64,000 bases of DNA from Tateyamaria omphalii. Lineage in GTDB: Bacteria; Pseudomonadota; Alphaproteobacteria; Rhodobacterales; Rhodobacteraceae. The notes under the pieces were generated by a model. The model had not been told where the DNA came from and did not search any database. It saw only the letters and a list, made by a program, of their open reading frames with translations. The position numbers were made by a program, and so were the translations under genes. Each line of letters starts with the position of its first letter. The first letter of the stretch is position 1. Of this stretch, positions 36,686 to 45,985 are shown one piece after another. Where the stretch lies: positions 242,915 to 306,914 of the forward strand of contig NZ_JAHVHT010000006.1 of NCBI RefSeq assembly GCF_019802125.1. The letters run 5' to 3'.

Positions 36686-37996
36686 ATGAAACTCACGAAA
36701 TCTCTTATTGCCGGCGCGGCGCTGACCGCATTGCCGACGCTGGCGCTGGCGCAAGACGCCGCCCCGGGCTTTGACGAGATCGGCCCCTACATCATGACCA
36801 CCCTGCTGTTCTGCATGGCAGGCTTTCTGGTCTTCTTCATGGCGGCCGGTTTTGCCATGCTTGAAGGTGGTCTGGTCCGTTCCAAGAACGTGACCATGCA
36901 GATGACCAAGAACATCGGTCTCTTCTCGATCGCGGCCATCATGTACTGGCTGGTTGGCTTCAACACGATGTACCCCGGTGACTTCAACGGTTACTTCGCC
37001 CTTGGCGGTCAGACGATTCTGGACGACGTAGGCGTGACGGCAGACAAAGCGGCTCTTGACTACGCATCGGTTGCTTCGGACTTCTTCTTCCAGCTGGTGT
37101 TTGTTGCAGCCACCGCATCCATCGTTTCGGGTGCCCTGGCTGAGCGCATCAAACTGTGGCCCTTCCTGATCTTTGTCGTTGTTTTGACAGGACTTATGTA
37201 CCCGATCTCCGGTTCGTGGAAATGGGGCGGCGGCTGGCTTGACGCTGCTGGTTTCCAAGACTTTGCCGGTTCGACCGTCGTGCACTCTGTGGGTGGCTGG
37301 GCCGCTCTGGCCGGTGCCATCGTGCTTGGTCCGCGTCTGGGCAAATACAAGGATGGCAAGGTCAACCCGATGCCCGGTTCGAACCTCGCACTCGCCACTC
37401 TGGGTACGTTCATCCTGTGGCTGGGTTGGTTCGGCTTCAACGGCGGTTCGCAGCTGGCGATGGGCACCGTGGGCGACGTGTCGGACGTGTCGCGCATCTT
37501 TGCCAACACCAACATGGCGGCCGCTGCCGGTGCTGTGACAGCGCTGATCCTGACGCAGGTTCTGTACAAGAAACCTGACCTGACCATGGTTCTGAACGGC
37601 GCTCTGGCAGGGCTAGTTTCGATCACGGCTGAGCCTCTGGCGCCCACCCTGTTTGGTGCGCTGTGGATCGGTGCCATCGGTGGTGTGATCGTGGTCTTTG
37701 CCGTGCCATTCCTCGACAAGCTGAAGATCGACGACGTGGTCGGTGCGATCCCGGTTCACCTGTTCGCGGGCATCTGGGGCACCATCGCAGTTGTCTTCTA
37801 CAACTCCGACGCATCGCTCGGCACGCAGATCACAGGGATCATCGCCTACGGCGCATTCACCTTCGTCGCGTCGCTGGTGCTGTGGTTCATCCTCAAAGCG
37901 GTCATGGGCATCCGTGTCGGCGAAGAGGAAGAGATTGCAGGTCTCGACATGTCGGAAATGGGCATGGAAGCCTATCCGGATTTCTCGAAAGGCTAA
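36686..37996 (+). CDS. amtB: Ammonium transporter AmtB
   Basis: 436 aa. A signal peptide (MKLTKSLIAGAALTALPTLALAQ) precedes eleven transmembrane helices. Amt signatures are DFAGSTVVHSVGGWAALAGAIVLG (first His of the pore pair) and VHLFAGIWGTIAV (second His region). It conducts ammonium into the cell under nitrogen limitation and is gated by GlnK, encoded 28 bases upstream. Followed by a terminator. Confidence 0.97.
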   Translation: MKLTKSLIAGAALTALPTLALAQDAAPGFDEIGPYIMTTLLFCMAGFLVFFMAAGFAMLEGGLVRSKNVTMQMTKNIGLFSIAAIMYWLVGFNTMYPGDFNGYFALGGQTILDDVGVTADKAALDYASVASDFFFQLVFVAATASIVSGALAERIKLWPFLIFVVVLTGLMYPISGSWKWGGGWLDAAGFQDFAGSTVVHSVGGWAALAGAIVLGPRLGKYKDGKVNPMPGSNLALATLGTFILWLGWFGFNGGSQLAMGTVGDVSDVSRIFANTNMAAAAGAVTALILTQVLYKKPDLTMVLNGALAGLVSITAEPLAPTLFGALWIGAIGGVIVVFAVPFLDKLKIDDVVGAIPVHLFAGIWGTIAVVFYNSDASLGTQITGIIAYGAFTFVASLVLWFILKAVMGIRVGEEEEIAGLDMSEMGMEAYPDFSKG

Positions 37997-38027
37997 GGCT
38001 CCTTCCTCTTAGACTTGAGAACCGACT

Positions 38028-38054
38028 GACCGGGCGTTCGCGCCCGGTCTTTTT
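38028..38054 (+). terminator. Rho-independent terminator of glnK-amtB
   Basis: GACCGGGCG-TTCG-CGCCCGGTC followed by TTTTTG: a 9-base stem with a stable tetraloop, 31 bases after the amtB stop. Confidence 0.95.
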
Positions 38055-38126
38055 GTTTTGTGAAGGGTGCGTACGGTCGGGTAATCGGTGCCGCGCAACA
38101 CCTCCGGCTTGGAGTGTTGTCGACCG

Positions 38127-38228
38127 AAACTGCACACTTTTGATCGTAAACTGCGCGTTTTGCCCGGCCCGAATTGGGCGTCATTTCGGGTGGATTCCGA
38201 AAACTGCATATTTTGGATCTCAAACTGC
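38127..38228. repeat. Paired AAACTGC repeats in a 328-base gene-free stretch
   Basis: The gap 38055-38382 has no plausible gene. It contains four AAACTGC copies at 38127, 38148, 38201 and 38222. Within each pair the copies are exactly 21 bases apart, and the two pairs are 74 bases apart. Each pair makes a roughly 38-base unit of the form AAACTGCAyA-TTTT-GATC-AAACTGCGCGTTTT. Function unknown: protein-binding array or relic of a mobile repeat. Confidence 0.75.
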
Positions 38229-38382
38229 GCGTTTTCTGCTGGCGCGCGGCAAGGTCCGGGTTAACGCAACGCATTCCGCCTGAAATTTGTGCGCTGTTTA
38301 CGGATTGATAAGGGACATGTTGAGAACATGAGGGGCTTGTAAGGCTCAGGCCCGGTCCGATTTCACAAGCACGCGCACCGCA

Positions 38383-39032
38383 TCACGCGAAGAAACGGCG
38401 ACTCAGATCGTGGAGCATATCGGTCTGGGGCGACGGCACATCGACTGTGATCGTATGAAGCCGAAGCTGATCACACTCTGCGCCTACACGATCGGTAAAC
38501 AGGGCATCGCGCGCCAGCAGGTTGGTAAGGGCGCGTTCGGGGTCACTGGTGCGGTTCGGGATTTCCCATATTGATCCGCGCGCGTTGAAAGCCGCGCGGC
38601 GGAAGGCCGGTGTGGGCAAGAGCCAGAGCGCGTGGCGACGGCTCGACAACAGAGGGGCGACCAACTGGGGAGCAGACGGAAGCCTTCGGCAATGACCGCT
38701 GTGTCCTTGGGCAAGGCGAGCAGGTCCTGCACGATGAGATTGAACCCTTCGCCCGCGAACCAGTGGAAGCTGTCCAGCATCGCCTCGGGTGATCGGTCCA
38801 CCCAACGCTCATCCATGCTCATCCGCTTGAAGGCGTCGAGGCGCGGGCATTGCTCGGCCGGGCAGAGCGCCGCGTGGTCGCGCATGGTGTCGTCGCTGGA
38901 GTAGAGACGCGCGCCGTGGGTCTGCGCCAGTTCTTTGGCGAGTGTCGTTTTGCCCGCGCCGCTACCGCCGCCGAGCCAGCGGATGTGAGAGAGGGCGGTG
39001 CGGAGATCAGCGGAGGCGTTCGGGGCGAGCAT
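38383..39032 (-). pseudogene. Frameshifted P-loop kinase/ATPase-like gene
   Basis: The 5' part (from ATG 39032) encodes a small P-loop protein with Walker A GGGSGAGKTTLAKELA, then LYSSDDTMRDHA and DTAVIAEGFRLLP, resembling adenylate-kinase-like or chloramphenicol-phosphotransferase-like ATPases. Near 38667-38670 the frame breaks in a C4 run (plus strand GGGG). In the next frame the protein continues naturally (QLVAPLLSSRRHALWLLPTPAFRRAAF...SIWEIPNRTSDPERALTNLL...) to the stop at 38383. One extra C would restore a protein of about 216 aa. This is either a real one-base deletion or a sequencing error. Confidence 0.75.
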
Positions 39033-39341
39033 TGGCGCTTCGTAGCAGGCCCTTTGCACATGTGGCAGCTGCGCCGTGCTGCAAGCTGATACCTGCGCAT
39101 GTGGCGGACAGGTCAAAACGGATGGTGCGCGGGGGACCGCACACCCTACGGAGTGGTGTAGGGAGCGTATTCACAACACACCATCGGCAGTTGACCTGTT
39201 TCGCATGCCGATCGCATGGGTGTTTGGACGATCCCGGCGACTCGGCCATCGACATCCCGGGCGTTGCAGGCGAGGGTTCAGAGAAGGCCCGGACCTTCAT
39301 CGACGTTCCGTGACCGGAATCCGCAATGTGAAGGTATCAAG
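39033..39341. other. Gene-free stretch with a degenerate GGTGCGC/CCCTACGG hairpin
   Basis: About 309 bases with no convincing gene. At 39124-39157 lie GGTGCGC...CGCACACC and CCCTAC-N8-GTAGGG, related to the hairpin at 23142. Promoters for the divergent frameshifted gene and the GNAT gene must be here, but I cannot point to one. Confidence 0.45.
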
Positions 39342-39884
39342 ATGTTGGAAACGGAGCGCCTGATCCTGCGACACCCTGTGGCGGACGACCTCGACGCGCT
39401 GGCGGACATGTTCGCCGATCCGGTGGTGACCGCGCATATTGGCGGCATGCTGAGCCGCGCCGAGGCGTGGTCGCGTCTTCTGCGCGATGTCGGGCACTGG
39501 ACGCTGGAAGGGTTCGGCCAGTTTATCATCACGCACAAGGCGACGGGATCGTTTGTCGGCAAGGTTGGCTTTGCGAAGTACGAGCGGGACCTGGGACCGA
39601 GGGTGGATACGGATGTGGAATGCTCCTGGACCCTCAGGTCGGCGTGCCACGGGCACGGATATGCGACAGAGGCCGCGTTGGGCGTGCATCAGTGGCACGA
39701 TCGCCAGAGGCCCGGACCGACAGCCTGCATGATCGCGTTAGAGAATGCGGCGTCACGGAAGCTGGCCGCGGCGCTTGGTTATGTGGAAGTGGATCGGCGC
39801 GATGCGCCGACCGGGTCTTCTGTTGTTTTACAGCGACCGGCACCACGCGACGCCATTGCGGCTGGGGTCAGACCCCAGCCTTGA
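39342..39884 (+). CDS. GNAT-family N-acetyltransferase (RimJ/RimL type)
   Basis: 180 aa. It begins with the classical MLETERLILRHPVADDLDALADMFADP. The core includes FVGKVGFAKYERDLGPRVDTDVECSWTLRSACHGHGYATEAALGVHQW and ENAASRKLAAALGYVE. Acetyl acceptor unknown. AAGG lies 8 bases before ATG 39342. The 3' end overlaps the convergent aminotransferase gene by 17 bases. Confidence 0.87.
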   Translation: MLETERLILRHPVADDLDALADMFADPVVTAHIGGMLSRAEAWSRLLRDVGHWTLEGFGQFIITHKATGSFVGKVGFAKYERDLGPRVDTDVECSWTLRSACHGHGYATEAALGVHQWHDRQRPGPTACMIALENAASRKLAAALGYVEVDRRDAPTGSSVVLQRPAPRDAIAAGVRPQP

Positions 39885-41049
39885 CGATGGCGTCGGCCAG
39901 CACCGGCACCGTTTGGGCGTTGAGGCCCGCGATGTTTAGGCGGCTGTCGCCGACCATGTAGATGCCGCTTTCTTCCCGCATCTTCACAACCAGGTCCGGC
40001 GATGCGCCGAGACGGGAGAACATGCCCCGATGTTCCGCGATGAAGCCGAAGCGGTTGGAGCCGGAGCGGGTCTCCAGTTCCTTGGCGAGCTGTTCGCGCA
40101 GGTCAAGCATACCCGTGCGCATCTCTTCCAGTTCCGCCATCCAGTCGGCGCGCAAGGCGTCGTCGTTCAGGATCGTCGTCACCAGCCGCGCGCCGTGGTC
40201 GGGCGGAAAGGAGTAGTTCTGGCGGTTGAGGAAGTTGAGCGTGCCTTGGGCGATGCCCTTTTCCGTGCCGTTTGCCACCATCATCAGGATGCCCGTGCGC
40301 TCGCGGTAGATACCGAAGTTTTTCGAGCAGCTGGCCGCGATCAGACATTCGGGGACCGAGGCGGCGACCTTGCGCGTGCCTGCGGCGTCCTCCTCCAGAC
40401 TGTCGCCGAAACCCTGGTAGGCGATGTCGATCATGGGCGTAGCGCCGGTGTCCTGCAGGACCTTGATCACCGCGTCCCATTGCGGGCCGGTCAGGTTGGC
40501 GCCCGTGGGGTTGTGGCAGCAGCCGTGCAGGAGGATCAGGTCGCCTTTGCGCGCCTGTTTCAGATCTTCGATCATGCCATCGAAATCGACGCCGCGCGTG
40601 TCGTCGTCGAAGTAGTGGTAGAGCACGGTTTCGAGGCCGAGATAGTCGAGGATCGACAGGTGGTTGGGCCATGTCGGGTTCGACACGAAGACGCGGCCGC
40701 CGGGGCTGGCCATCTTGAAGAGTTCAAAAGCCTGCCGCACGGCGCCCGTGCCGCCGGGTGTGGCGACCGAGTTGACCGCATCACGGGGCAGCGCGTCGCC
40801 CAGCACCAGTTTGACCATGGCGTCGTTGAAATCGGGCGCACCGGCGAGGCCGACATAGGACTTGCTGTCTTGGGTTTCCCAGACCTTTTGCTCTGCCGCC
40901 TTGATCGCGCGCATCACAGGCGTGTTGCCCGATGCGTCCTTGTAGACGCCCACGCCGAGGTCCACTTTGGCCTCGCGCGGGTCCTCGCGATACATCTGCA
41001 TCAGCATCAGGATGCCGTCGGGTTTCTGGGCTTTGAGATCTTCGAACAT
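39868..41049 (-). CDS. Aromatic amino-acid aminotransferase (class I, PLP)
   Basis: 393 aa. AspC/TyrB-type fold I aminotransferase: GVGVYKDASGNTPVMRAIK, TPGGTGAVRQAFEL, HGCCHNPTGANLTGPQWD and the PLP-lysine motif SCSKNFGIYRERTG. Family Ig enzymes act on aromatic and dicarboxylic amino acids with 2-oxoglutarate. ATG 41049 overlaps the stop of the sulfurtransferase gene by one base. Confidence 0.93.
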   Translation of the reverse strand: MFEDLKAQKPDGILMLMQMYREDPREAKVDLGVGVYKDASGNTPVMRAIKAAEQKVWETQDSKSYVGLAGAPDFNDAMVKLVLGDALPRDAVNSVATPGGTGAVRQAFELFKMASPGGRVFVSNPTWPNHLSILDYLGLETVLYHYFDDDTRGVDFDGMIEDLKQARKGDLILLHGCCHNPTGANLTGPQWDAVIKVLQDTGATPMIDIAYQGFGDSLEEDAAGTRKVAASVPECLIAASCSKNFGIYRERTGILMMVANGTEKGIAQGTLNFLNRQNYSFPPDHGARLVTTILNDDALRADWMAELEEMRTGMLDLREQLAKELETRSGSNRFGFIAEHRGMFSRLGASPDLVVKMREESGIYMVGDSRLNIAGLNAQTVPVLADAIVKAGV

Positions 41050-41903
41050 CAGGCGTCTCCGGTTGCGACGGGGACCATGGGCGACATGCCCCATTCGGCC
41101 CAGCTTCCGTCATAGAGGGACCAGCTGTCATGCCCCATGCGTTCGAGCGCGAGGCCGAGGATGGCGGCGGTGATACCCGAGCCGCAGCTGGTGATGATGG
41201 GTTTCTGCAGATCGACGCCCGCCGCCTCGAAGATGGCGCGGGTATCTGCGGGGGTTTTCAGCGTCTTGTCGGCGTTCAGGAGCGTGTCATAGGGCACGTT
41301 GCGGGAGCCGGGGATATGGCCGGGGCGCATGCCCTCACGTGGCTCGGGCGCTTCGCCCTTGAATCGGGCGGCGGCGCGGGCATCGACGACTTGCGTCGAG
41401 CCGAGCTTGGCCGCTTGGCTGACTTGGGTGACGTCGCGGACGAGGTGGTTCTGGAAGCGGGCGGTAAGGTGCCGGTCCTTGATCACCGGGGCCATGTCTT
41501 CGGTAGCGTGCCCTTCGGCCTGCCATTTGGGGAAACCGCCGTCCAGAACGGCGACGTCCTTGTGCCCCATCAGACGGAAGAGCCACCAGACGCGGGCCGC
41601 CGACAGTAGCCCGGCGCCGTCGTAAACGACGACCTGATGCCCGTCGCCGACGCCCATGGCCCGCATGCGGGACATGAATTTTTCCGGCGGGGGCGCCATG
41701 TGCGGCAGGTCCGAGCGGGCGTCGCTGATCTCGTCAATGTCGAAGAAGCGGGCGCCGGGGATGTGGGCGGCTTCATATTCTTCGCGCGCATCGCGGCCTG
41801 AATCGGGCAGGTACCACGAGGCATCGAGCACGCGCAGGTCCGGATCTTTCAGATGCGCGGCGAGCCAATCCGTGGACACCAGGGTGCGTGGATCATCGGA
41901 CAT
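41049..41903 (-). CDS. sseA: 3-mercaptopyruvate sulfurtransferase
   Basis: 284 aa, two rhodanese domains. The C-terminal active loop is SCGSGITAA, with the CG(S/T)G-type loop of mercaptopyruvate rather than thiosulfate sulfurtransferases. The N-terminal domain has LVSTDWLAAHLKDPDLRVLDASWYLPDSGRD. It transfers sulfur from 3-mercaptopyruvate to thiols or cyanide. Operon with the aminotransferase makes sense, since transamination of cysteine yields 3-mercaptopyruvate; that link is inference. AAGGA precedes the ATG. Confidence 0.93.
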   Translation of the reverse strand: MSDDPRTLVSTDWLAAHLKDPDLRVLDASWYLPDSGRDAREEYEAAHIPGARFFDIDEISDARSDLPHMAPPPEKFMSRMRAMGVGDGHQVVVYDGAGLLSAARVWWLFRLMGHKDVAVLDGGFPKWQAEGHATEDMAPVIKDRHLTARFQNHLVRDVTQVSQAAKLGSTQVVDARAAARFKGEAPEPREGMRPGHIPGSRNVPYDTLLNADKTLKTPADTRAIFEAAGVDLQKPIITSCGSGITAAILGLALERMGHDSWSLYDGSWAEWGMSPMVPVATGDA

Positions 41904-41964
41904 GGGTGAGTCCTTTCGGGCGACAAAAAACGCCCTTGCGTAACGCTGTGGGGCCTGCCGTTCA

Positions 41965-41979
41965 AGGGGCTCTGCCCCT
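41965..41979. repeat. Short G/C-run hairpin downstream of smpB
   Basis: AGGGGC-TCT-GCCCCT, followed by more GC-rich dyads up to ACCCCGGG at 41993-42000. It resembles the hairpin at 8269. It lies between the smpB stop and the sseA start and may end smpB transcription. Confidence 0.4.
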
Positions 41980-42026
41980 CGCGCTGCGCGCTCACCCCGG
42001 GATTTTTGGAAACAGGGAAGTGGACG

Positions 42027-42503
42027 TCAGCCGCGTTCCTTGAGAAGCCGCTGTTTCTGGCGGTTCCAGTCCCGTTTGGCGGAGGTGTCGCGCTTGTCGT
42101 GCAGCTTCTTGCCTTTGGCGATGCCGATCTTCAGCTTGGCCATGCCCTTGTGGTTGAAATAGAGCACGATGGGCACCAGCGTCATGCCCTTGCGCTGAGT
42201 GGCATTCCAGAGGTTCGACAGTTCCTTGCGGCTGACCAGCAGCTTGCGCGGCCGCCGTTCCTCGTGTTTGAAGGATTTGGCCTGATCGTAGGGGGCGATG
42301 TAGCTGTTGATCAGCCACAGCTCGCCATTGTCCACATGTGCGTAGCTTTCGGCGATGTTGGCGCCGCCTGCGCGCAGGGATTTGACCTCGGACCCTTCGA
42401 GCACGATGCCGCATTCGAGGTCATCCTCGATCGCGTAATCAAAGCGCGCGCGCCGGTTCTCGGCGGCGACCTTGTAGTTGGGGTCTGATTTTCCTTGCGC
42501 CAT
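42027..42503 (-). CDS. smpB: SsrA-binding protein SmpB
   Basis: 158 aa. Typical segments: [69 protein letters not shown] and the basic C-terminal tail [24 protein letters not shown]. It binds tmRNA for rescue of stalled ribosomes. The tmRNA gene itself is not in the window. Confidence 0.97.
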   Translation of the reverse strand: MAQGKSDPNYKVAAENRRARFDYAIEDDLECGIVLEGSEVKSLRAGGANIAESYAHVDNGELWLINSYIAPYDQAKSFKHEERRPRKLLVSRKELSNLWNATQRKGMTLVPIVLYFNHKGMAKLKIGIAKGKKLHDKRDTSAKRDWNRQKQRLLKERG

Positions 42504-42616
42504 GGCAACGCGATGTAGGCGCTTGACGACAGGCAGGCAAGAGGGGCAGGAGGTTCACGAAATCTTGGAACACGTGCGCGTATGGTGCACCTGGGTCGAA
42601 ATTCAGGAGCATTTGG

Positions 42617-43300
42617 ATGCGCATTTGGGTGTTTTTAGCAGCCTGCCTGGCGCTGTTTGCCTGCACGGAGCCTGTGCCGTCATCGGGCAAGGCGCGGATC
42701 ATCGCGACGGGCGACAGCATGCTGGCATGGAATGCCGGGTCGGATCGGTCGGTTGTGTCCGTGTTGGAGCGGCGCCTGGGCGCACAGATTGTCGACCGGT
42801 CCGTGGTCGGCGCGCGCTATCATTACGTGTTGCCCGTGAGCGGCAGCCTTGGCCTGCGCATCGGCAGTCAATACAGGTCTGGCCCCTGGGATTGGGTCAT
42901 CATGAACGGGGGCGGCAACGATCTGTGGTTGGGCTGCGGGTGCCGGAAATGCGAGGCGCAGTTGGATCGGCTGATTGCCGAGGACGGGTCCTCCGGCACG
43001 GTTGTCACGGCGGTGAAACGGGCGCGCGCCGATGGCGCCCGCGTTGCCTATGTCGGATATCTGCGCACGCCGGGCCGCGGGTCGATCATTGACCATTGCC
43101 GCAGCTGGGGCAACCGGTTCGAAGCGCGGCTGGCCCGCATGGCGACGCGGGACGCAGGCGTCACGTTCGTCTCGGTTGCGGATCTGGTGCCGCATGGCGA
43201 CCTGAGCTTTCACGACGTGGACCGCATTCACCCCTCGCCCAAGGGCAGTGCGGCCATCGCGGCGCGCATCGCCGCGGTTTTGCGACCCAATGCGCGCTGA
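42617..43300 (+). CDS. SGNH/GDSL hydrolase lipoprotein
   Basis: 227 aa. Signal peptide with lipobox ALFACT (Cys about 16). SGNH blocks: block I ATGDSMLAWN (catalytic Ser), block III MNGGGNDLW (oxyanion Asn), block V VDRIHPSPKG (Asp and His). Likely an envelope esterase, for example on polysaccharide or lipid. Extra Cys residues in LGCGCRKCEAQ are unusual. Ribosome-binding site AGGAG 7 bases upstream. A GC-rich dyad at 43311-43330 follows the stop. Confidence 0.85.
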   Translation: MRIWVFLAACLALFACTEPVPSSGKARIIATGDSMLAWNAGSDRSVVSVLERRLGAQIVDRSVVGARYHYVLPVSGSLGLRIGSQYRSGPWDWVIMNGGGNDLWLGCGCRKCEAQLDRLIAEDGSSGTVVTAVKRARADGARVAYVGYLRTPGRGSIIDHCRSWGNRFEARLARMATRDAGVTFVSVADLVPHGDLSFHDVDRIHPSPKGSAAIAARIAAVLRPNAR

Positions 43301-43498
43301 TCCTGTGCCCTGCGCGCCATGGTGCGCGCGATGCAACTTATTGTCGAAAACACGTATTCCATGCGGACCCGGCGACCATAAATAGAGCGCACGGATTTAT
43401 GCTTGGCGGATCGGTGGGGTCGGACAGAGCGCTGACCTGCGGACGGTACGTCATGGCGCAAAATCTTTCATGTTCGAACGTCTTGAGAGCAAAGTCAT

Positions 43499-44053
43499 AT
43501 GGACAAACGTCTGGTCATCGAATTTGCCCCCGGCATCGCATTTGTGCTGGGGGATGCACTCGGCGGGATATGGATCGGATCCGCCTTTGCCGCCCTTGCA
43601 ACGATCATCGCCATCGTGCTGCGCTGGAGGTGGGATCAGAGCCTGCCATGGCTCGCCATCTCCATCTTTGCCCTGACGGCTGTGCTGGTGACGGCCGGGT
43701 TCTTCTTCAACGACACGACATTCGTCAAGATCAGCGCGACCGTCGGGTCGCTAGCCTTTGCCGTGATCCTGGGGGTTGGGTTGTTCTTCAAGCCCAGCCT
43801 GATCGAGCGCACGCTGGGTTACAAGCTGAAGCTGACCGACGAAGGCTGGCTGATCATGAACTTTGCCTGGATCGCCATCACACTGTTGCGCGCCGGGGCC
43901 AACGAAATGGTTTGGCGCAACGCCTCGGACCGGGTCTGGGTGCTGTACAATGGATTTTCCGATTTTGCCTGGTTCGGGTTGTTCTTTGCCGCAACATGGG
44001 CCGTGGCCTGGGAGTACTGGAACGGGCCGGAAGATGAGGAAGAAGAAGCATAG
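43499..44053 (+). CDS. yciB: YciB/IspZ septation-protein family membrane protein
   Basis: 184 aa with five transmembrane helices. The family signature is strong: FVKISATVGSLAFAVILGVGLFFKPSLIERTLGYKLKLTDEGW and WRNASDRVWVLYNGF. YciB proteins act in cell-envelope maintenance and septation. The C-terminus is acidic (GPEDEEEEA). About 200 bases upstream are gene-free. GAGAGCAAAG precedes the ATG. Confidence 0.88.
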   Translation: MDKRLVIEFAPGIAFVLGDALGGIWIGSAFAALATIIAIVLRWRWDQSLPWLAISIFALTAVLVTAGFFFNDTTFVKISATVGSLAFAVILGVGLFFKPSLIERTLGYKLKLTDEGWLIMNFAWIAITLLRAGANEMVWRNASDRVWVLYNGFSDFAWFGLFFAATWAVAWEYWNGPEDEEEEA

Positions 44054-44111
44054 ACGGTCGGTTGCCGTGATCCGCGCAGGGCGGGTCGAACCTGTGCAGT
44101 TGGTTTGAGCC

Positions 44112-44195
44112 CTAGTCGCCCAGCTTTTTGTGCACTTCGTCGAGGTCGATCTCACCTATGGGCATCTTGTTCGAGGGGTCCTCGAAATCTGATTT
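44112..44195 (-). pseudogene. Remnant of a sulfotransferase 3' end
   Basis: The minus strand reads DFEDPSNKMPIGEIDLDEVH and on through KKLGD to a TAG stop at 44114-44112. This is the C-terminus of the intact sulfotransferase that ends at 45986. The first 77 bases (44113-44189) match 45987-46063 with only 4 differences, mostly synonymous. No open frame extends upstream. It marks a duplication or a lost paralogue whose body was replaced by the RTX segment. Confidence 0.85.
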
Positions 44196-44329
44196 AATGC
44201 ACTGAGAATTGATTGACGTCACGAATTCGAGGAAATCCAACCTTGAACTTCGCCGGATTCTCCTTTTAAGGGTACAGACGACGGCCGATGTTTTAAATTC
44301 GGCATTCCCTTCACCCGAAAGGAAATAAA

Positions 44330-45919
44330 ATGCCCACGCTTACTGGCTTTTCTTGGATAAGAGGCTTTCTATCTTCTTATGATGGCGGGCGATTTTCGAA
44401 CGTTTGGCATACACAAGGCTGGGTTGTAGAGGGTGAGACATATTACTTTCAAGAAAACAGCACGGTTGGTGATGGCGTACGCATGGAGATCGATGGAGGT
44501 AATATTTCCTCTGAAAACGGTACGTTGACAGGGACCATCGATACAATTCGCATGATAAGCCGCGATGGTGTGACACGTACTGAAATCACCGGTTTGGACA
44601 TGTCTGCACAACTCATACAGTACTATATGCTGTGGGTGGGCCGATCCAGTGCAAACGAAATCACTGCATTCCGGAACCTGCTTGAAAACGCTGTAGACAC
44701 ATTCGTGTCTGTCGAGGTCCCGCCAGGTCAAGCATATGATATCTACCTTCGAGATCAATTTCGCCCAGATGTAGTGCAACTACAAAATGGGGACTCGGTT
44801 ATAATTTACGATGGCCCATTTCTCGAAGATATTGAGATAATCGGCTCTGAAGGCTTTGAAACGATAACGCTTAGTTTAACTGCAAACGGCATCCACTATT
44901 TGTTTGACGCAGCGGGCGTGTACGTTGAGGGGCTTCGCGTGGATTTCGAGGATATTGACTCCGTTGTGCTATCTGGGCGCGGCGCCACCGCAACCGGGAG
45001 TGAATTTGGAGCAGATAGAATAACGATGACGAGCTTTTCCTCATCGACCGTCCACAACACGATAGAAGGCAGAGGGGGCGATGATACGCTCACAGGAGGG
45101 TATGGGCCCGACTCCATCGTAGGCGGGGTTGGCAACGACGTTGTACGAGGAAACACCGGAACCGATACATTGATTGGAGGCTTGGGCTTCGACCACCTGC
45201 TCGGTGAAGAGGGCAATGACAGCATTGTGGGCATGGATGGGTACGACACTATTCTGGGCGGCGCAGGCGATGACCATTTGTTCGGAAACAATGGTTTCGA
45301 TGTCATTGCCGGTGGAGCTGGAAACGACCTGATGTTCGGGGGCGTTGGCTTGGATACTTTGGCCGGCGGAACCGGAGATGACGAAATCACCGGAGGTTCA
45401 GGTGGCGACGTGCTGTCGGGCAACGATGGGAACGACACTCTGTTTGGAAACAGCGGTGCTGATCGCCTGACAGGTGGCGCCGGCGCAGACCACATGTTCG
45501 GGGGCATAAACTTTGACACTCTCACTGGTGGTGATGGAGACGATTGGCTGAGTGGCGGCAACGGCTCCGACGTATTGCATGGGGAAGCAGGGAACGATCG
45601 CCTTGAGGGCAACGCTGGGAATGACACCCTGTATGGTGGCGCTGGAGAGAACTTCCTGCGCGGCGGCATCGGAGCCGACACCTTCCTGTTTTTGCGTGAA
45701 GCAAGCCATGATGTCATAGCTGACTTCCAAACTGGTATAGATGTGCTGCACATACAGGCTGACCTGCTATCTCAGCCCGATCCATCAATTGCCGACCTCC
45801 GGTCAGTTGAAACAACAGACGAGAACGGGTTTTTGGTTTTCGATTTTGGCAATGGCAGCCTGACAATCGCAGGCATCGCATCGCTGTCCGAAATTGAAAC
45901 GGATATCATACTGGTTTGA
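44330..45919 (+). CDS. RTX (hemolysin-type calcium-binding) secreted protein
   Basis: 529 aa. Residues 1-240 form an N-terminal domain I do not recognise. Residues about 247-450 hold some 20 glycine/aspartate-rich RTX nonapeptides (GGxGxDxLx type). A C-terminal cap follows (ADTFLF...DVIADFQTGIDVLHI), and the extreme end is SEIETDIILV, like uncleaved type I secretion signals. No N-terminal signal peptide. AAAGGAA precedes the ATG. Codon use differs from neighbours (AGA, ATA and TTA appear), and base composition is more AT-rich, suggesting transfer. Flanked by duplicated sulfotransferase ends. Confidence 0.92.
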   Translation: MPTLTGFSWIRGFLSSYDGGRFSNVWHTQGWVVEGETYYFQENSTVGDGVRMEIDGGNISSENGTLTGTIDTIRMISRDGVTRTEITGLDMSAQLIQYYMLWVGRSSANEITAFRNLLENAVDTFVSVEVPPGQAYDIYLRDQFRPDVVQLQNGDSVIIYDGPFLEDIEIIGSEGFETITLSLTANGIHYLFDAAGVYVEGLRVDFEDIDSVVLSGRGATATGSEFGADRITMTSFSSSTVHNTIEGRGGDDTLTGGYGPDSIVGGVGNDVVRGNTGTDTLIGGLGFDHLLGEEGNDSIVGMDGYDTILGGAGDDHLFGNNGFDVIAGGAGNDLMFGGVGLDTLAGGTGDDEITGGSGGDVLSGNDGNDTLFGNSGADRLTGGAGADHMFGGINFDTLTGGDGDDWLSGGNGSDVLHGEAGNDRLEGNAGNDTLYGGAGENFLRGGIGADTFLFLREASHDVIADFQTGIDVLHIQADLLSQPDPSIADLRSVETTDENGFLVFDFGNGSLTIAGIASLSEIETDIILV

Positions 45920-45985
45920 TTACAAACCCGGCGCCACGACAGAGCCGTCCGATGAGCGTGCTGTAGCGGACGATTGTGCGGGGTT

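Noticed and set aside
45060..45700. Apparent tandem DNA repeat
   Set aside because: The periodicity comes from RTX nonapeptide codons, so it is protein-level repetition and not a separate DNA repeat or CRISPR array.
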